Part shown: positions 42,715-50,971 of the stretch, piece after piece
Numbering within the stretch: the stretch's first letter is position 1
How the letters are laid out: every line of letters begins with the position of its first letter
Assembly (NCBI GenBank): GCA_002729125.1
Contig: PBTQ01000022.1
Coordinates: forward strand, 1-59,074
DNA: 59,074 bases
Reading direction: 5' to 3'
From: Acidimicrobiaceae bacterium
Lineage (GTDB): Bacteria; Actinomycetota; Acidimicrobiia; Acidimicrobiales; Aldehydirespiratoraceae
Position numbers and translations under genes: made by a program
The notes under the pieces: model-generated
Database searches by the model: none
Told to the model about the DNA's origin: nothing
The model's input: the letters and a program-made list of their open reading frames with translations, nothing else

Positions 42715-44967
42715 ATGACCAGCACCGCTCCGGCCGACCGCACTGTGTTTCGCACCTGCCCGCTCTGCGAGGCGACGTGCGGTCTGCAGATCGAGATCAA
42801 GGACGGCGCGGTCAAGCGCATCCGTGGAGATCAGGATGACGTGTTCTCCAAGGGCTTCATCTGCCCGAAGGGTTCGACCCTCAAACAGCTGTACGAAGAT
42901 CCTGATCGGCTCCGCATGCCGGTCGTGCGACGTGGCTTCGATGACGACGGCGCTCCGATCTTCGAAGAGGTCGAGTGGGACGAGGCCTTCGCTGTGGTCG
43001 GCGAGAAGTTTGCCGCGGTGAAAGCCGAGCACGGCAACGAGGCGGTCGGCGTCTACCTCGGCAACCCGAATGCGCACAATCTCGCCTGGAACACGCATGC
43101 TCGAGCGTTCCTCCAGGCGATCGGTTCGCGTTCGATGTTCTCGGCGAGCACGGTCGATCAGATGCCTCGCCACGTGGCGTCGGGCTACCTGTACGGCAAC
43201 GGCATGCGGATGCCGGTTCCCGACCTTGACCGCACCGACCTGCTCATGTTGCTCGGCACCAATCCGTTCGTGTCAAACGGCAGTATCTGCACCGCTCCCG
43301 ATTACCCGGGCCGTATCCAGGCCGTTCGCAATCGGGGCGGCAAGGTCGTCGTCATCGATCCAAGCCGCACCCCCACTGCAGAGGCCGCCGATGAGCACAT
43401 CGCCATCCGTCCGGGTACCGACGCCGTCCTCCTCGCTGCGATCGTCCATCGCTTGATCGGCACCGATCAGGTGTCGATGGGTCGGGTCGCAGCGCTGGTC
43501 GATGGGATGAACGAACTCCGCGACACCGTCGAGCCGTTCTCGCCCGAGTACGCCGAGCTCGTCACCGGGGTCGCTGCCGGGACGATCGAGCGACTCGCCG
43601 ATGACATCGCCACCGCGCCGACCGCTGCGGTTCACGGTCGCATCGGCACGACCACCGTCGAGTTCGGCACGCTCACCACCTGGTTGATCGATGTCATCGC
43701 GATCCTCACCGGCAACCTCGACGAGCCCGGCGGTTCGATGTTCCCTCGATCGGCGATCGAACGGGTTCGCCCCGAGAAGCAGGGGCGGCCCTATCGCACG
43801 GGTCGTTGGCAGAGCCGAGTCAACGCCCACCCCGAGATCCAGGGCGAACTCCCCGCCGCCGACTTGCCGGTCGAGATCCTCGAGCCGGGCGAAGGCCAGC
43901 TCAGGATGATGTTCACCGTCGCCGGCAATCCGGTGCTGTCGTGCCCCGACGCCGAACAGATGAACGAGGCCTTCGCGTCGCTTGATGCGATGGTGAGCAT
44001 CGACATCTACCTCAACGAAACCACCCGCCACGCCGATGTCGTGCTGCCGCCGGCGTCGGCGCTCGAGAAGAGCCATTTCGACATTGCCTTTTCGAACCTG
44101 TCGGTGCGCAACGTCGCCAACTACTCGGCGCCAGTCTTCGACTCCGAACAGCCCGCCGAGGACGACATCATCGCTCGCCTCGCCCTCCTTGCGATGGGGA
44201 TGGAGGGCGACGCCACCCTCGTCCACGACCAGCTCGTCAACCAGCTGCTTTCCGCCGAGGTCGGGGTCCCGGGCTCGCCGGTCGAGGGCCGCAACGTCGA
44301 GGACCTCATCGCCATGGTCGACGGCGACACCGGCAGCGATCGCATGCTCGACGCGATGTTGCGCACCGGCCCGCACGGCGATGCCTTCGGTGCGAATCCT
44401 GACGGCCTCAGTCTGCAGAAGCTGCGCGACAACCCGCACGGCATCGACCTCGGGGCCCTTGAGCCTCGGCTGCCCGATGCGCTCCAGACGCCGGAGAAGC
44501 GGATCGATCTCTTCGCCGGTCCGCTCCTCGAGGAACTCACTCGCCTGGAAGCCCGCGTCGTCGAGTGGGCGGGCGACGGTCGTCTCCGGCTGATCGGTCG
44601 TCGTCATCTGCGGTCGAACAACTCGTGGATGCACAATATCGAGGTGCTGGTCAAGGGCAAGGCCCGCTGCACCTTGCAGATCAACCCCGATGATGCTGCC
44701 GAACTCGGCGTGGTCGACGGCGGCAAGGCGTCGGTTCGGAGCCGGGTCGGCGAGGTCACCGCCGACGTCGAGGTCACCGACATTGTCATGCCCGGTGTCG
44801 TTTCGCTGCCACACGGCTGGGGTCACGGCCAACCGGGGGCCCGACTCGATGTCGCCGCCCGTCACGCCGGCGTGAACTCGAACGTGCTCACCGATCCGCT
44901 CGCAATCGATCCGGTGTCGGGCACGAGTGTGCTCAACGGCATCCCGGTCGAGGTTGCTCCTGCCTGA
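42715..44967 (+). CDS. Molybdopterin-dependent oxidoreductase with Fe4S4 cluster
   Basis: A 750-residue member of the DMSO-reductase/formate-dehydrogenase superfamily. The N-terminal Fe4S4 site uses C15, C18, C22 and C50 (CPLCEATC and FICPKG). The molybdopterin domains follow: LLMLLGTNPFVSN, VVVIDPSRTPTAEAADEHI, RPGTDAVLLAAI. A C-terminal Mopterin-binding barrel contains INPDDAAELGV. There is no Sec codon and no Tat signal, so it is cytosolic. No electron-transfer subunit or maturation gene is near, so the electron partner is unknown. ATG 42706 is an alternative start. Confidence 0.9.
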   Translation: MTSTAPADRTVFRTCPLCEATCGLQIEIKDGAVKRIRGDQDDVFSKGFICPKGSTLKQLYEDPDRLRMPVVRRGFDDDGAPIFEEVEWDEAFAVVGEKFAAVKAEHGNEAVGVYLGNPNAHNLAWNTHARAFLQAIGSRSMFSASTVDQMPRHVASGYLYGNGMRMPVPDLDRTDLLMLLGTNPFVSNGSICTAPDYPGRIQAVRNRGGKVVVIDPSRTPTAEAADEHIAIRPGTDAVLLAAIVHRLIGTDQVSMGRVAALVDGMNELRDTVEPFSPEYAELVTGVAAGTIERLADDIATAPTAAVHGRIGTTTVEFGTLTTWLIDVIAILTGNLDEPGGSMFPRSAIERVRPEKQGRPYRTGRWQSRVNAHPEIQGELPAADLPVEILEPGEGQLRMMFTVAGNPVLSCPDAEQMNEAFASLDAMVSIDIYLNETTRHADVVLPPASALEKSHFDIAFSNLSVRNVANYSAPVFDSEQPAEDDIIARLALLAMGMEGDATLVHDQLVNQLLSAEVGVPGSPVEGRNVEDLIAMVDGDTGSDRMLDAMLRTGPHGDAFGANPDGLSLQKLRDNPHGIDLGALEPRLPDALQTPEKRIDLFAGPLLEELTRLEARVVEWAGDGRLRLIGRRHLRSNNSWMHNIEVLVKGKARCTLQINPDDAAELGVVDGGKASVRSRVGEVTADVEVTDIVMPGVVSLPHGWGHGQPGARLDVAARHAGVNSNVLTDPLAIDPVSGTSVLNGIPVEVAPA

Positions 44968-44986
44968 GCACCACCGGCCGGCGGAA

Positions 44987-45523
44987 GTGCTCGAGGGCCC
45001 AGTCCTCGTGCTTCGACGCGTCGACGCAGCCTACGCAGCGGAGCTGCGCGGGGCGTTGCGAGCCAGCATCCCGGAGCTCCGCAACTTCATGGACTGGGCC
45101 CAGGACGACCCGTCCGCCGAGGACGCCATCGGGGAGTTCCTCGCTATCTGTGATCGCGACTGGATCACCGACCGGGCCTACAACTTCCACGTCTTCCTCG
45201 CTGACTCAGATGCGCTCATCGGCAACTGCGCGCTGATGCGTCGGTCCGGTCCGGCGGCGATCGAGATCGGCTACTGGATTCGGTCGGATCACGCAGGCCG
45301 TGGTTACGCCACCGAGGCGGCGGCGATTCTCGTCGAGGCTGCGTGGGGAATCGACAGCATCGAGCGCATCGTGATTCGCCATGATCTCGCCAACGGTGCG
45401 AGTGGCCGGGTGGCTGAAAAGCTCGGCTTCGTCGAGGTCGATCGGGTGGCGGTCGAGGTTGTGGCAGAGGGCGAAAGCGGAGTCGACCTCATTCGCGAGC
45501 TGATCCGGCCAGAGCCGCTCTGA
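44987..45523 (+). CDS. GNAT family N-acetyltransferase
   Basis: A 178-residue RimJ/RimL-like acetyltransferase. Acetyl-CoA motif RSDHAGRGYATEAAAILVEAAW, and IERIVIRHDLANGASGRVAEKLGF as the C-terminal conserved block. GTG 44987 is preferred because MLEGPVLVLRRV is a normal GNAT start and GGCGGAA lies just upstream; TTG 44954, inside the end of the oxidoreductase, would add 11 residues. It probably acetylates protein N termini or small amines. Confidence 0.83.
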   Translation: MLEGPVLVLRRVDAAYAAELRGALRASIPELRNFMDWAQDDPSAEDAIGEFLAICDRDWITDRAYNFHVFLADSDALIGNCALMRRSGPAAIEIGYWIRSDHAGRGYATEAAAILVEAAWGIDSIERIVIRHDLANGASGRVAEKLGFVEVDRVAVEVVAEGESGVDLIRELIRPEPL

Positions 45524-45649
45524 CCCCGCTGCACGAGGAACGTGTGTCGAGCCGCGTCGCCAACCGACGTGCCGCCGGTGGCAACCTCACGACCTCATGT
45601 GGCCGGGGGAGTGTGACACCACCCTGACCAATCGGGCAGGCTGTTAGCC

Positions 45650-46444
45650 ATGACCGAACACGGCCTCGACCTCTCCGGCGACTTCACCGGCCGACCGGGC
45701 GCAGCGTTCGTGGTCGGCGGAAGCGGCGGTCTCGGGATGGCGGTCGTCCGAGAACTCGCCGCCCGCGGCAGTCATGTCGCCTTCACCTATCGCCAGAACG
45801 AAGCGTCGGCCGCCCAACTCGCCCAGACGGTGAGCGATCTCGGCCGTCAGGCGTGGACGATCGGACTCGACCTCCGGAACCACGATGGTTGCGCGCAGGC
45901 GATCGATGCGATTGCGGAAGCGGCCGGAGGCATTCACACGCTCGTCTATGCGGCCGGCCCCCACGTTCCGCAGAAGCATTTGTCGAAGGTGACCCCAGCC
46001 GAGATGCAGGAACAGCTCGACGCCGATGCTTCCGGGTTCTTCGCCGTCGCTTCGCCCGCACTCCCGCACCTTCGCCAGACCGAAGGGAGCATCGTCGCCG
46101 TGACCACGGCCGCCACCCGGCGCTATCCGGTACGCGACGGACTGTCGTCGATCCCGAAGGCCGCGGTTGAGGCGGCGATCAGAGGCATCGCTGCCGAAGA
46201 GGGCCGTTTCGGGGTTCGGGCCAACACGGTGGGGCCCGGCATGCTCGTCGACGGGATGGCCGAGCGACTGATGGCGTCGGGCGATCTCAACGAGTCTGCG
46301 CTCGACGCTGCCCGGGCCAATATCGCCATGCGGCGGTTTGGTTCCGCCGCCGATATCGCCGAAGCGGTCTGCTTCCTGGCATCGCAGCGGGCGAAGTTCA
46401 TCACCGGTCAGCATCTCGATGTCGACGGTGGTTTCACCGTCTGA
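45650..46444 (+). CDS. SDR-fold protein lacking the catalytic Tyr
   Basis: A 264-residue protein with an SDR fold. Cofactor motif VVGGSGGLG and C-terminal FITGQHLDVDGG are conserved. The active site reads SSIPK (166-170): Lys170 remains but Ser166 stands where the catalytic Tyr of YxxxK should be. The AAGPH segment replaces NNAG. It may bind NAD(P) without the usual redox reaction, or use another base. It is upstream of the acyl-CoA ligase by about 60 bp. The 126 bp before it show no clear promoter. Confidence 0.8.
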   Translation: MTEHGLDLSGDFTGRPGAAFVVGGSGGLGMAVVRELAARGSHVAFTYRQNEASAAQLAQTVSDLGRQAWTIGLDLRNHDGCAQAIDAIAEAAGGIHTLVYAAGPHVPQKHLSKVTPAEMQEQLDADASGFFAVASPALPHLRQTEGSIVAVTTAATRRYPVRDGLSSIPKAAVEAAIRGIAAEEGRFGVRANTVGPGMLVDGMAERLMASGDLNESALDAARANIAMRRFGSAADIAEAVCFLASQRAKFITGQHLDVDGGFTV

Positions 46445-46494
46445 CGACTTCCCCGTGTGACCGGCGTCGCACTAGGTTCGCGGGCGCCTACTCC

Positions 46495-46501
46495 AGAGGA
46501 G
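46495..46501 (+). promoter_or_regulatory. ribosome binding site deciding a TTG start
   Basis: AGAGGAG, 5 nt before TTG 46507. It is the strongest Shine-Dalgarno in the window and supports the rare start codon. Confidence 0.65.
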
Positions 46502-46506
46502 ACGCC

Positions 46507-48057
46507 TTGTACCCCGGACATCACGCTGCGACCCGTCCTGATCACCCAGCCATCGTCATGGCCGACACCGACGAGGTCATCACCTACGCCGAGCTCGACG
46601 AGGAGGCCAACCGCCTCTCGAACCTGTTCCGCAGCATCGGGCTGAAGCCGGGCGACCACATCGCTTTCTGCCTCGAGAACAACGCCCGCTTCCTTGTGCT
46701 GTGCTGGGGCGCTCACTACGCCGGGCTCGTCTACACCGCGATGAGCAGCCGCCTCACCACCGACGAGATGGCGTACATCATCGACAACTGCGGTGCCAGG
46801 GTCTTCATCACCTCGCCGTACAAGTCCGACCAGGCCGCCGAGTTGCGCGACCAGATGCCAAACGTCGAACTGCGGCTCTCGATGGGCGGTGCGATCGCCG
46901 GCTACGACTCTTACGAGGACGCTGTCGCCAACGCCTCCCCCACGGCGCTCGAGCACCGCACAGCAGGCATGGACATGCTCTACAGCTCCGGCACGACCGG
47001 CCGACCCAAGGGCGTGCTCCCAACCGTTCCCGAGACACCGCTCGAGGAGTCCGGCACTGGAGTCGCCGGCCTGCTCGCCCTCCTCTTCGGAGCCAACGAG
47101 GAGTCGCGCTACCTCTCGCCGGCGCCGCTCTACCACGCTGCCCCGTTGCGTTTCACCATGGGCACCCACGTCACCGGCGGCACCGTCGTCGTGATGGAGC
47201 GGTTCGACGCTGTCGACTATCTCCGCCTGATCGAAGAACACCGCATCACGATCTCCCAGGTCGTTCCCACGATGTTCGTTCGGATGCTCAAGCTCAACGA
47301 GGAAACCCGCAACACGTACGACACCTCCTCGCTCAACGTCTGTGTCCACGCAGCCGCGCCGTGCCCGGTCGAGGTCAAGCGCAAGATGATTGACTGGTGG
47401 GGGCCTGTCATCCACGAGTACTACGCCGGCACCGAAGGCAACGGCTTCGTGTACTGCAACAGCGAACAGTGGCTCGCCCATCCCGGCACCGTCGGCTCCG
47501 CTGTACTCGGTGTGATCCACATCGTTGGTGAGGACGGCGAAGAGGTGCCCGTCGGCGAAGAGGGCACGATCTACTTCGAGTCCGACACCCAATTCGAATA
47601 CCACGGCGATCCCGAGAAGACGCAGGGCTCACGCCTCGCCAACGGTTGGTCGACCCTCGGCGACGTCGGCAAGGTCGACGAGGATGGCTTCCTCTACCTC
47701 ACCGACCGCAAGGCGTACATGATCATCACGGGCGGCGTGAACGTGTACCCGCAAGAAGCGGAGAACGCCCTCACCATGCACCCAAAGGTCGCCGACGTTG
47801 CCGTCATCGGCGTGCCCAACGAGGACTTCGGCGAAGAGGTGAAGGCGGTTGTGAAGCCGGTTGAGATGCCGGCCGACGACGACGCTGCATCGGCGCTCTC
47901 TCGAGAGTTGATCGCCTACTGCAAGGAACAACTCGCCGACGTGAAGTGTCCGCGATCGGTCGACTTCCGAGAAGAACTGCCGCGTCACCCGACGGGCAAG
48001 CTCTACAAGCGCCTGCTGAAGGACGAGTACTGGGCCGACGCTGGTCGCTCGATCTGA
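46507..48057 (+). CDS. AMP-dependent acyl-CoA synthetase/ligase, copy B
   Basis: A 516-residue ANL ligase: LYSSGTTGRPKGVLP, HEYYAGTEGNG, GDVGKVDEDGFLYLTDR, GGVNVYPQEAENAL and the catalytic Lys in PTGKLYKRLL. The VPTMFVRMLKLNE segment is nearly the same as VPTMMVRMLRLNE in copy A, so the two are paralogues. It starts at TTG with a strong ribosome-binding site. It is convergent with the second amidohydrolase, which recalls the paralogue pair elsewhere in the window. Confidence 0.93.
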   Translation: MYPGHHAATRPDHPAIVMADTDEVITYAELDEEANRLSNLFRSIGLKPGDHIAFCLENNARFLVLCWGAHYAGLVYTAMSSRLTTDEMAYIIDNCGARVFITSPYKSDQAAELRDQMPNVELRLSMGGAIAGYDSYEDAVANASPTALEHRTAGMDMLYSSGTTGRPKGVLPTVPETPLEESGTGVAGLLALLFGANEESRYLSPAPLYHAAPLRFTMGTHVTGGTVVVMERFDAVDYLRLIEEHRITISQVVPTMFVRMLKLNEETRNTYDTSSLNVCVHAAAPCPVEVKRKMIDWWGPVIHEYYAGTEGNGFVYCNSEQWLAHPGTVGSAVLGVIHIVGEDGEEVPVGEEGTIYFESDTQFEYHGDPEKTQGSRLANGWSTLGDVGKVDEDGFLYLTDRKAYMIITGGVNVYPQEAENALTMHPKVADVAVIGVPNEDFGEEVKAVVKPVEMPADDDAASALSRELIAYCKEQLADVKCPRSVDFREELPRHPTGKLYKRLLKDEYWADAGRSI

Positions 48058-48063
48058 GCCCTT

Positions 48064-48097
48064 CGCAGCCTCGGTCAGGGGTGATTGTCAGGCTGCG
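48064..48097. terminator. bidirectional terminator between ligase and amidohydrolase copy B
   Basis: CGCAGCCT (48064-48071) and AGGCTGCG (48090-48097) form a perfect 8-bp stem with an 18-nt loop, between convergent genes. Confidence 0.5.
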
Positions 48098-48102
48098 TGG
48101 CG

Positions 48103-48966
48103 TCAGTCGATCTTCAGGACCCGGGTTGCGTTGTCGCGCAGGAACTTCGGCCAGACGTCATCGTTAAACCCGACGTGTTGCATGTCGCCCATGATCCGCT
48201 CGAGCGACAGGCCCATCGGGAAGTAGCCGGCGTAGATGATCTTGTCGGCGCCGCGGGTGTTGGCGTACTCGATGATCGACTGGGGGTAGTACTTCGGGGC
48301 GAACGCCGAGGTCGAGTAGTGGAGCCCCGGCCATTTGAGCATGAGCTTGACGATCAGGTCGTCCCACGGCTCGCACCCATGGCGGGTTACGAAGGTGAGC
48401 TCGGGGAAGTCGTACATGACCTGATCGATGCGCTCGACGAGCTGTGGGCTCATCGGCAGCCGGGGGCCGGGCACTCCGGCGCACACGAAGATCGGGATGT
48501 CGAGCTCACAGCATGTCGAGTAGATCGGGTAGTACAGCGGGCTGTCGATCGGGACCTGTGGCGTGCAGCCGACCGGGAAGGTGCCGACGGCCTTGATGTC
48601 CCACTCGTCCTTGAGTCGGCGGATCTTGCGGACCTCGCCCATCACGTCGTTGGGGTCGACATTGGCCTGCGGAATGAAACGGTCGGGGTGTTCAGTGAGG
48701 GCGCGTTGGCTCTGCTCACCCTCACATCCGATCAAGCCGTACTCGATACCGAAGCGATCCATCTCGCCGAGGGTGACCTCGATCGGGTCAGCGTCGCTGC
48801 CATAGAGTTCCTTCGGCACGTTCTTGAACATGTACTCGACAGGGAACTCGAAGTCGGTCGACTCACCGTCCTTGAGCTGGTTCCTGATGAAGTCGTAGAC
48901 TGCGAAGTCCTTGTCGGGAAACCCGATCATGGTGTCGATCACGCCGATTCCGGATGGTGGAGCCAT
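48103..48966 (-). CDS. Amidohydrolase-2 family protein, copy B, lacking HxH
   Basis: A 287-residue paralogue of the 23583 gene, sharing ELTFVTRHGCEPW, LMLKWPGLHYSTSAFAP and YANTRGADK with only conservative changes. The start reads GVIDTMIGFP, again without HxH. Internal differences cluster at residues 60-110. TACGGT lies 7 nt before its ATG. It is divergent from mutA. As in copy A the reaction is unknown; the two copies may have different substrates. Confidence 0.82.
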   Translation of the reverse strand: MAPPSGIGVIDTMIGFPDKDFAVYDFIRNQLKDGESTDFEFPVEYMFKNVPKELYGSDADPIEVTLGEMDRFGIEYGLIGCEGEQSQRALTEHPDRFIPQANVDPNDVMGEVRKIRRLKDEWDIKAVGTFPVGCTPQVPIDSPLYYPIYSTCCELDIPIFVCAGVPGPRLPMSPQLVERIDQVMYDFPELTFVTRHGCEPWDDLIVKLMLKWPGLHYSTSAFAPKYYPQSIIEYANTRGADKIIYAGYFPMGLSLERIMGDMQHVGFNDDVWPKFLRDNATRVLKID

Positions 48967-48973
48967 AGCGCCG

Positions 48974-48979
48974 ACCGTA
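48974..48979 (-). promoter_or_regulatory. -10 hexamer of amidohydrolase copy B
   Basis: TACGGT on the minus strand, 7 nt before ATG 48966. It shares a 65-bp intergenic region with the mutA promoter. Confidence 0.5.
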
Positions 48980-49017
48980 ATCGGATCGTCGACTTCGGGA
49001 CCAAAACGTCGGCGGCG

Positions 49018-49023
49018 TAGACT
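49018..49023 (+). promoter_or_regulatory. -10 hexamer of the mut operon
   Basis: TAGACT, 8 nt before mutA ATG 49032. Confidence 0.4.
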
Positions 49024-49031
49024 GACGGGCG

Positions 49032-50804
49032 ATGACGAACGACGACCGGTTCCGGCTCGACCGGGTCCCTGCCACCGAGGACGACTGGCGTGGCGCCGTC
49101 GACGGCGTGCTCAAGGGGCGCCCCTTCGAGAAGGTGTTGGTGAATCAGACCGCCGGCGGCCTCGACATTCAGCCGCTGTACGCGCCGGCATCCACCGAAC
49201 CGATCCTGCCGGTCGATCCCCACCGTGTCGCCCACGGGTGGGACATTCGGCAGCGGCACGAGGCGACCTCGCCCTCGGCCTGTCAGGCGGCGATGCTCGA
49301 CGACCTCGAGCACGGCGTCACCTCGATCGAGCTCGGCACGCCGGCCACGGCCTGGGGCCTCGATGAGCTCCGTGACGCGTTGGAGGGCGTGCTGCTCGAT
49401 ATCGCACCCGTCGTGCTCGCGCCGCACACCGACCTGGACTCGGCCCGCGCCCTGGTGGACCTCCTCAATGAACGCGGCGATGCCCTCACGAGCCGTTGCT
49501 GCCTCGGCCTCGACCCGATCGGGGCCTACGCCCGAAGCCACCGCGTTGGTGCCGTCGACCAGGTCGCCGAATTCGCCTCATCGATCGCCGACACGCACCC
49601 GAACGTCTTCGCATGCACGATCGACACGACCCGGTACGTCGATGCCGGCGCCGACGAAGTGTGGGAGATCGCCTGGATGCTCGCCACCGGCGTGGCGATG
49701 CTTCGAGCGCTCGAAGCCGCCGGCCTTCCGGTCGAGCGGGCCGCTGCCACCATCAGCTTCCGGGTTGTGGCTGATGCCGATCAGTTCCTCACGATCGCGC
49801 GGCTGCGAGCGGCCCGATCCCTGTGGGGTTCGGTACTCGCCGCCTGTGGGGTCGACACCCGCCCGTCGCAGTTCCATGCAGTCACGTCGCCGGCGATGTT
49901 CTCGCGCCGCGATGCGGCGGTGAACATGCTCCGTTCGACGTCTGCGGCATTCGGCGCAGGTGTCGGCGGCGCCGACTCGGTGACCGTCCTGCCGTTCGAC
50001 GGCTCCGACTCCACGCTCGCTCGTCGGAACGCCCGCAATATCCACCACCTGCTGATCGAGGAGTCCGGTGTCAACCGTCTCGTCGACCCGGCTGCCGGTT
50101 CCGGCTTCGTCGAGTCGCTCACGGATCGCCTCTGCGACGCCGCCTGGTCGGCCTTTCAGCAGGTTGAGGCCGACGGTGGCATGGTTGCCGTCCTTGAGTC
50201 CGGTGCGGTGGAGACCACGATCGATACGGCGTGGTCGGCTCGTCTCGCACGTCTCGCTACCCGGAAGGAATCGGTCACCGGCGTATCGGAGTTCCCCGAC
50301 GACGCGCCCGGTGCGGTGATCCCCGAGCCCGTCGGCGGGTTCCCGCTCCGCCGTCCCGCTGCGCCGTTCGAGACGTTGCGCGACGCCGCCGACCGGGCCT
50401 GCGACACCGGCGAGTCACCGGTCGTTCACCTCGCTGCTCTGGGTTCGCTGGCCGATCACACCGCCCGTTCGACCTGGATCACGAATTTCTTGGCCGTCGG
50501 CGGTCTCGATGTGATCGGTGGCGACGCCGATGGGGCAGCATCCGCAGCCGACGCCGTCGCCGCCTTCGAGCAGGCGGGTGCATCGGTTGCGGTGCTCTGT
50601 TCGTCGGATCCGGTCTACGCCGAACTAGCCGCACCGGCGGCCACGGCTTTGAAAGCTGCCGGTGCGGATTGCGTGGCCCTCGCCGGTCACCCGGGTGAAC
50701 GTCGCGACGAACTGGCGTCCGCCGGCGTCGACGCCTTTTTCCATGTCGGGATCGACGTGCTTGCGGCGCTCACCGACCTGCATGAACGCTTGGGGGTGCG
50801 CTGA
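49032..50804 (+). CDS. mutA: Methylmalonyl-CoA mutase small subunit
   Basis: Structural subunit of adenosylcobalamin-dependent methylmalonyl-CoA mutase, which isomerises methylmalonyl-CoA to succinyl-CoA after propionyl-CoA carboxylation. The 590 residues contain the mutase barrel (FEKVLVNQTAGGLDIQPLY, TISFRVVADADQFLTIARLRAARSLW, VDPAAGSGFVE). The C-terminal B12-fold lacks the cobalt ligand motif DxHxxG (ALAGHPGERR there), as expected for MutA. Its stop overlaps a small membrane-protein gene by one base. Confidence 0.93.
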   Translation: MTNDDRFRLDRVPATEDDWRGAVDGVLKGRPFEKVLVNQTAGGLDIQPLYAPASTEPILPVDPHRVAHGWDIRQRHEATSPSACQAAMLDDLEHGVTSIELGTPATAWGLDELRDALEGVLLDIAPVVLAPHTDLDSARALVDLLNERGDALTSRCCLGLDPIGAYARSHRVGAVDQVAEFASSIADTHPNVFACTIDTTRYVDAGADEVWEIAWMLATGVAMLRALEAAGLPVERAAATISFRVVADADQFLTIARLRAARSLWGSVLAACGVDTRPSQFHAVTSPAMFSRRDAAVNMLRSTSAAFGAGVGGADSVTVLPFDGSDSTLARRNARNIHHLLIEESGVNRLVDPAAGSGFVESLTDRLCDAAWSAFQQVEADGGMVAVLESGAVETTIDTAWSARLARLATRKESVTGVSEFPDDAPGAVIPEPVGGFPLRRPAAPFETLRDAADRACDTGESPVVHLAALGSLADHTARSTWITNFLAVGGLDVIGGDADGAASAADAVAAFEQAGASVAVLCSSDPVYAELAAPAATALKAAGADCVALAGHPGERRDELASAGVDAFFHVGIDVLAALTDLHERLGVR

Positions 50805-50971
50805 TGGGGAATGTCGAGAAGCTCGGATGGTCGTCCTTCGTGCTCGGCTCGTTGGTCTTCACCGCCGCTGGGATCATGAACGGTGATTGGTGGACCTTCG
50901 TCGGGGGTCTGCTGTACGTGGTCGGATGTGCGGCCTTGCTCCGCAGCGCCACCGAGAGGAGTGCGTCATGA
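50804..50971 (+). CDS. Small membrane protein inside the mut operon
   Basis: A 55-residue frame from ATG 50804 ([11 protein letters not shown]) to TGA 50969-50971. Two hydrophobic segments ([16 protein letters not shown] and [15 protein letters not shown]) are separated by NGDWWT, which predicts two membrane helices with a Trp-rich turn. The ATG overlaps the mutA stop (TGATG), and its stop overlaps the mutB ATG by 4 bp (ATGA), so it is coupled on both sides. Codon use is like the neighbours. No family is recognised; a link to mutase assembly or cobalamin handling is inferred only from position. Confidence 0.72.
   Translation: MGNVEKLGWSSFVLGSLVFTAAGIMNGDWWTFVGGLLYVVGCAALLRSATERSAS

Noticed and set aside
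43273-44865. Minus-strand 530-codon open frame opposite the molybdopterin enzyme
   Set aside because: It is antisense to a clear oxidoreductase and has no motif of its own.
45524-45649. Promoter or small RNA before the SDR at 45650
   Set aside because: The 126 bp contain no TAnnnT at the usual spacing, no clear -35 and no stable hairpin with a T-run.
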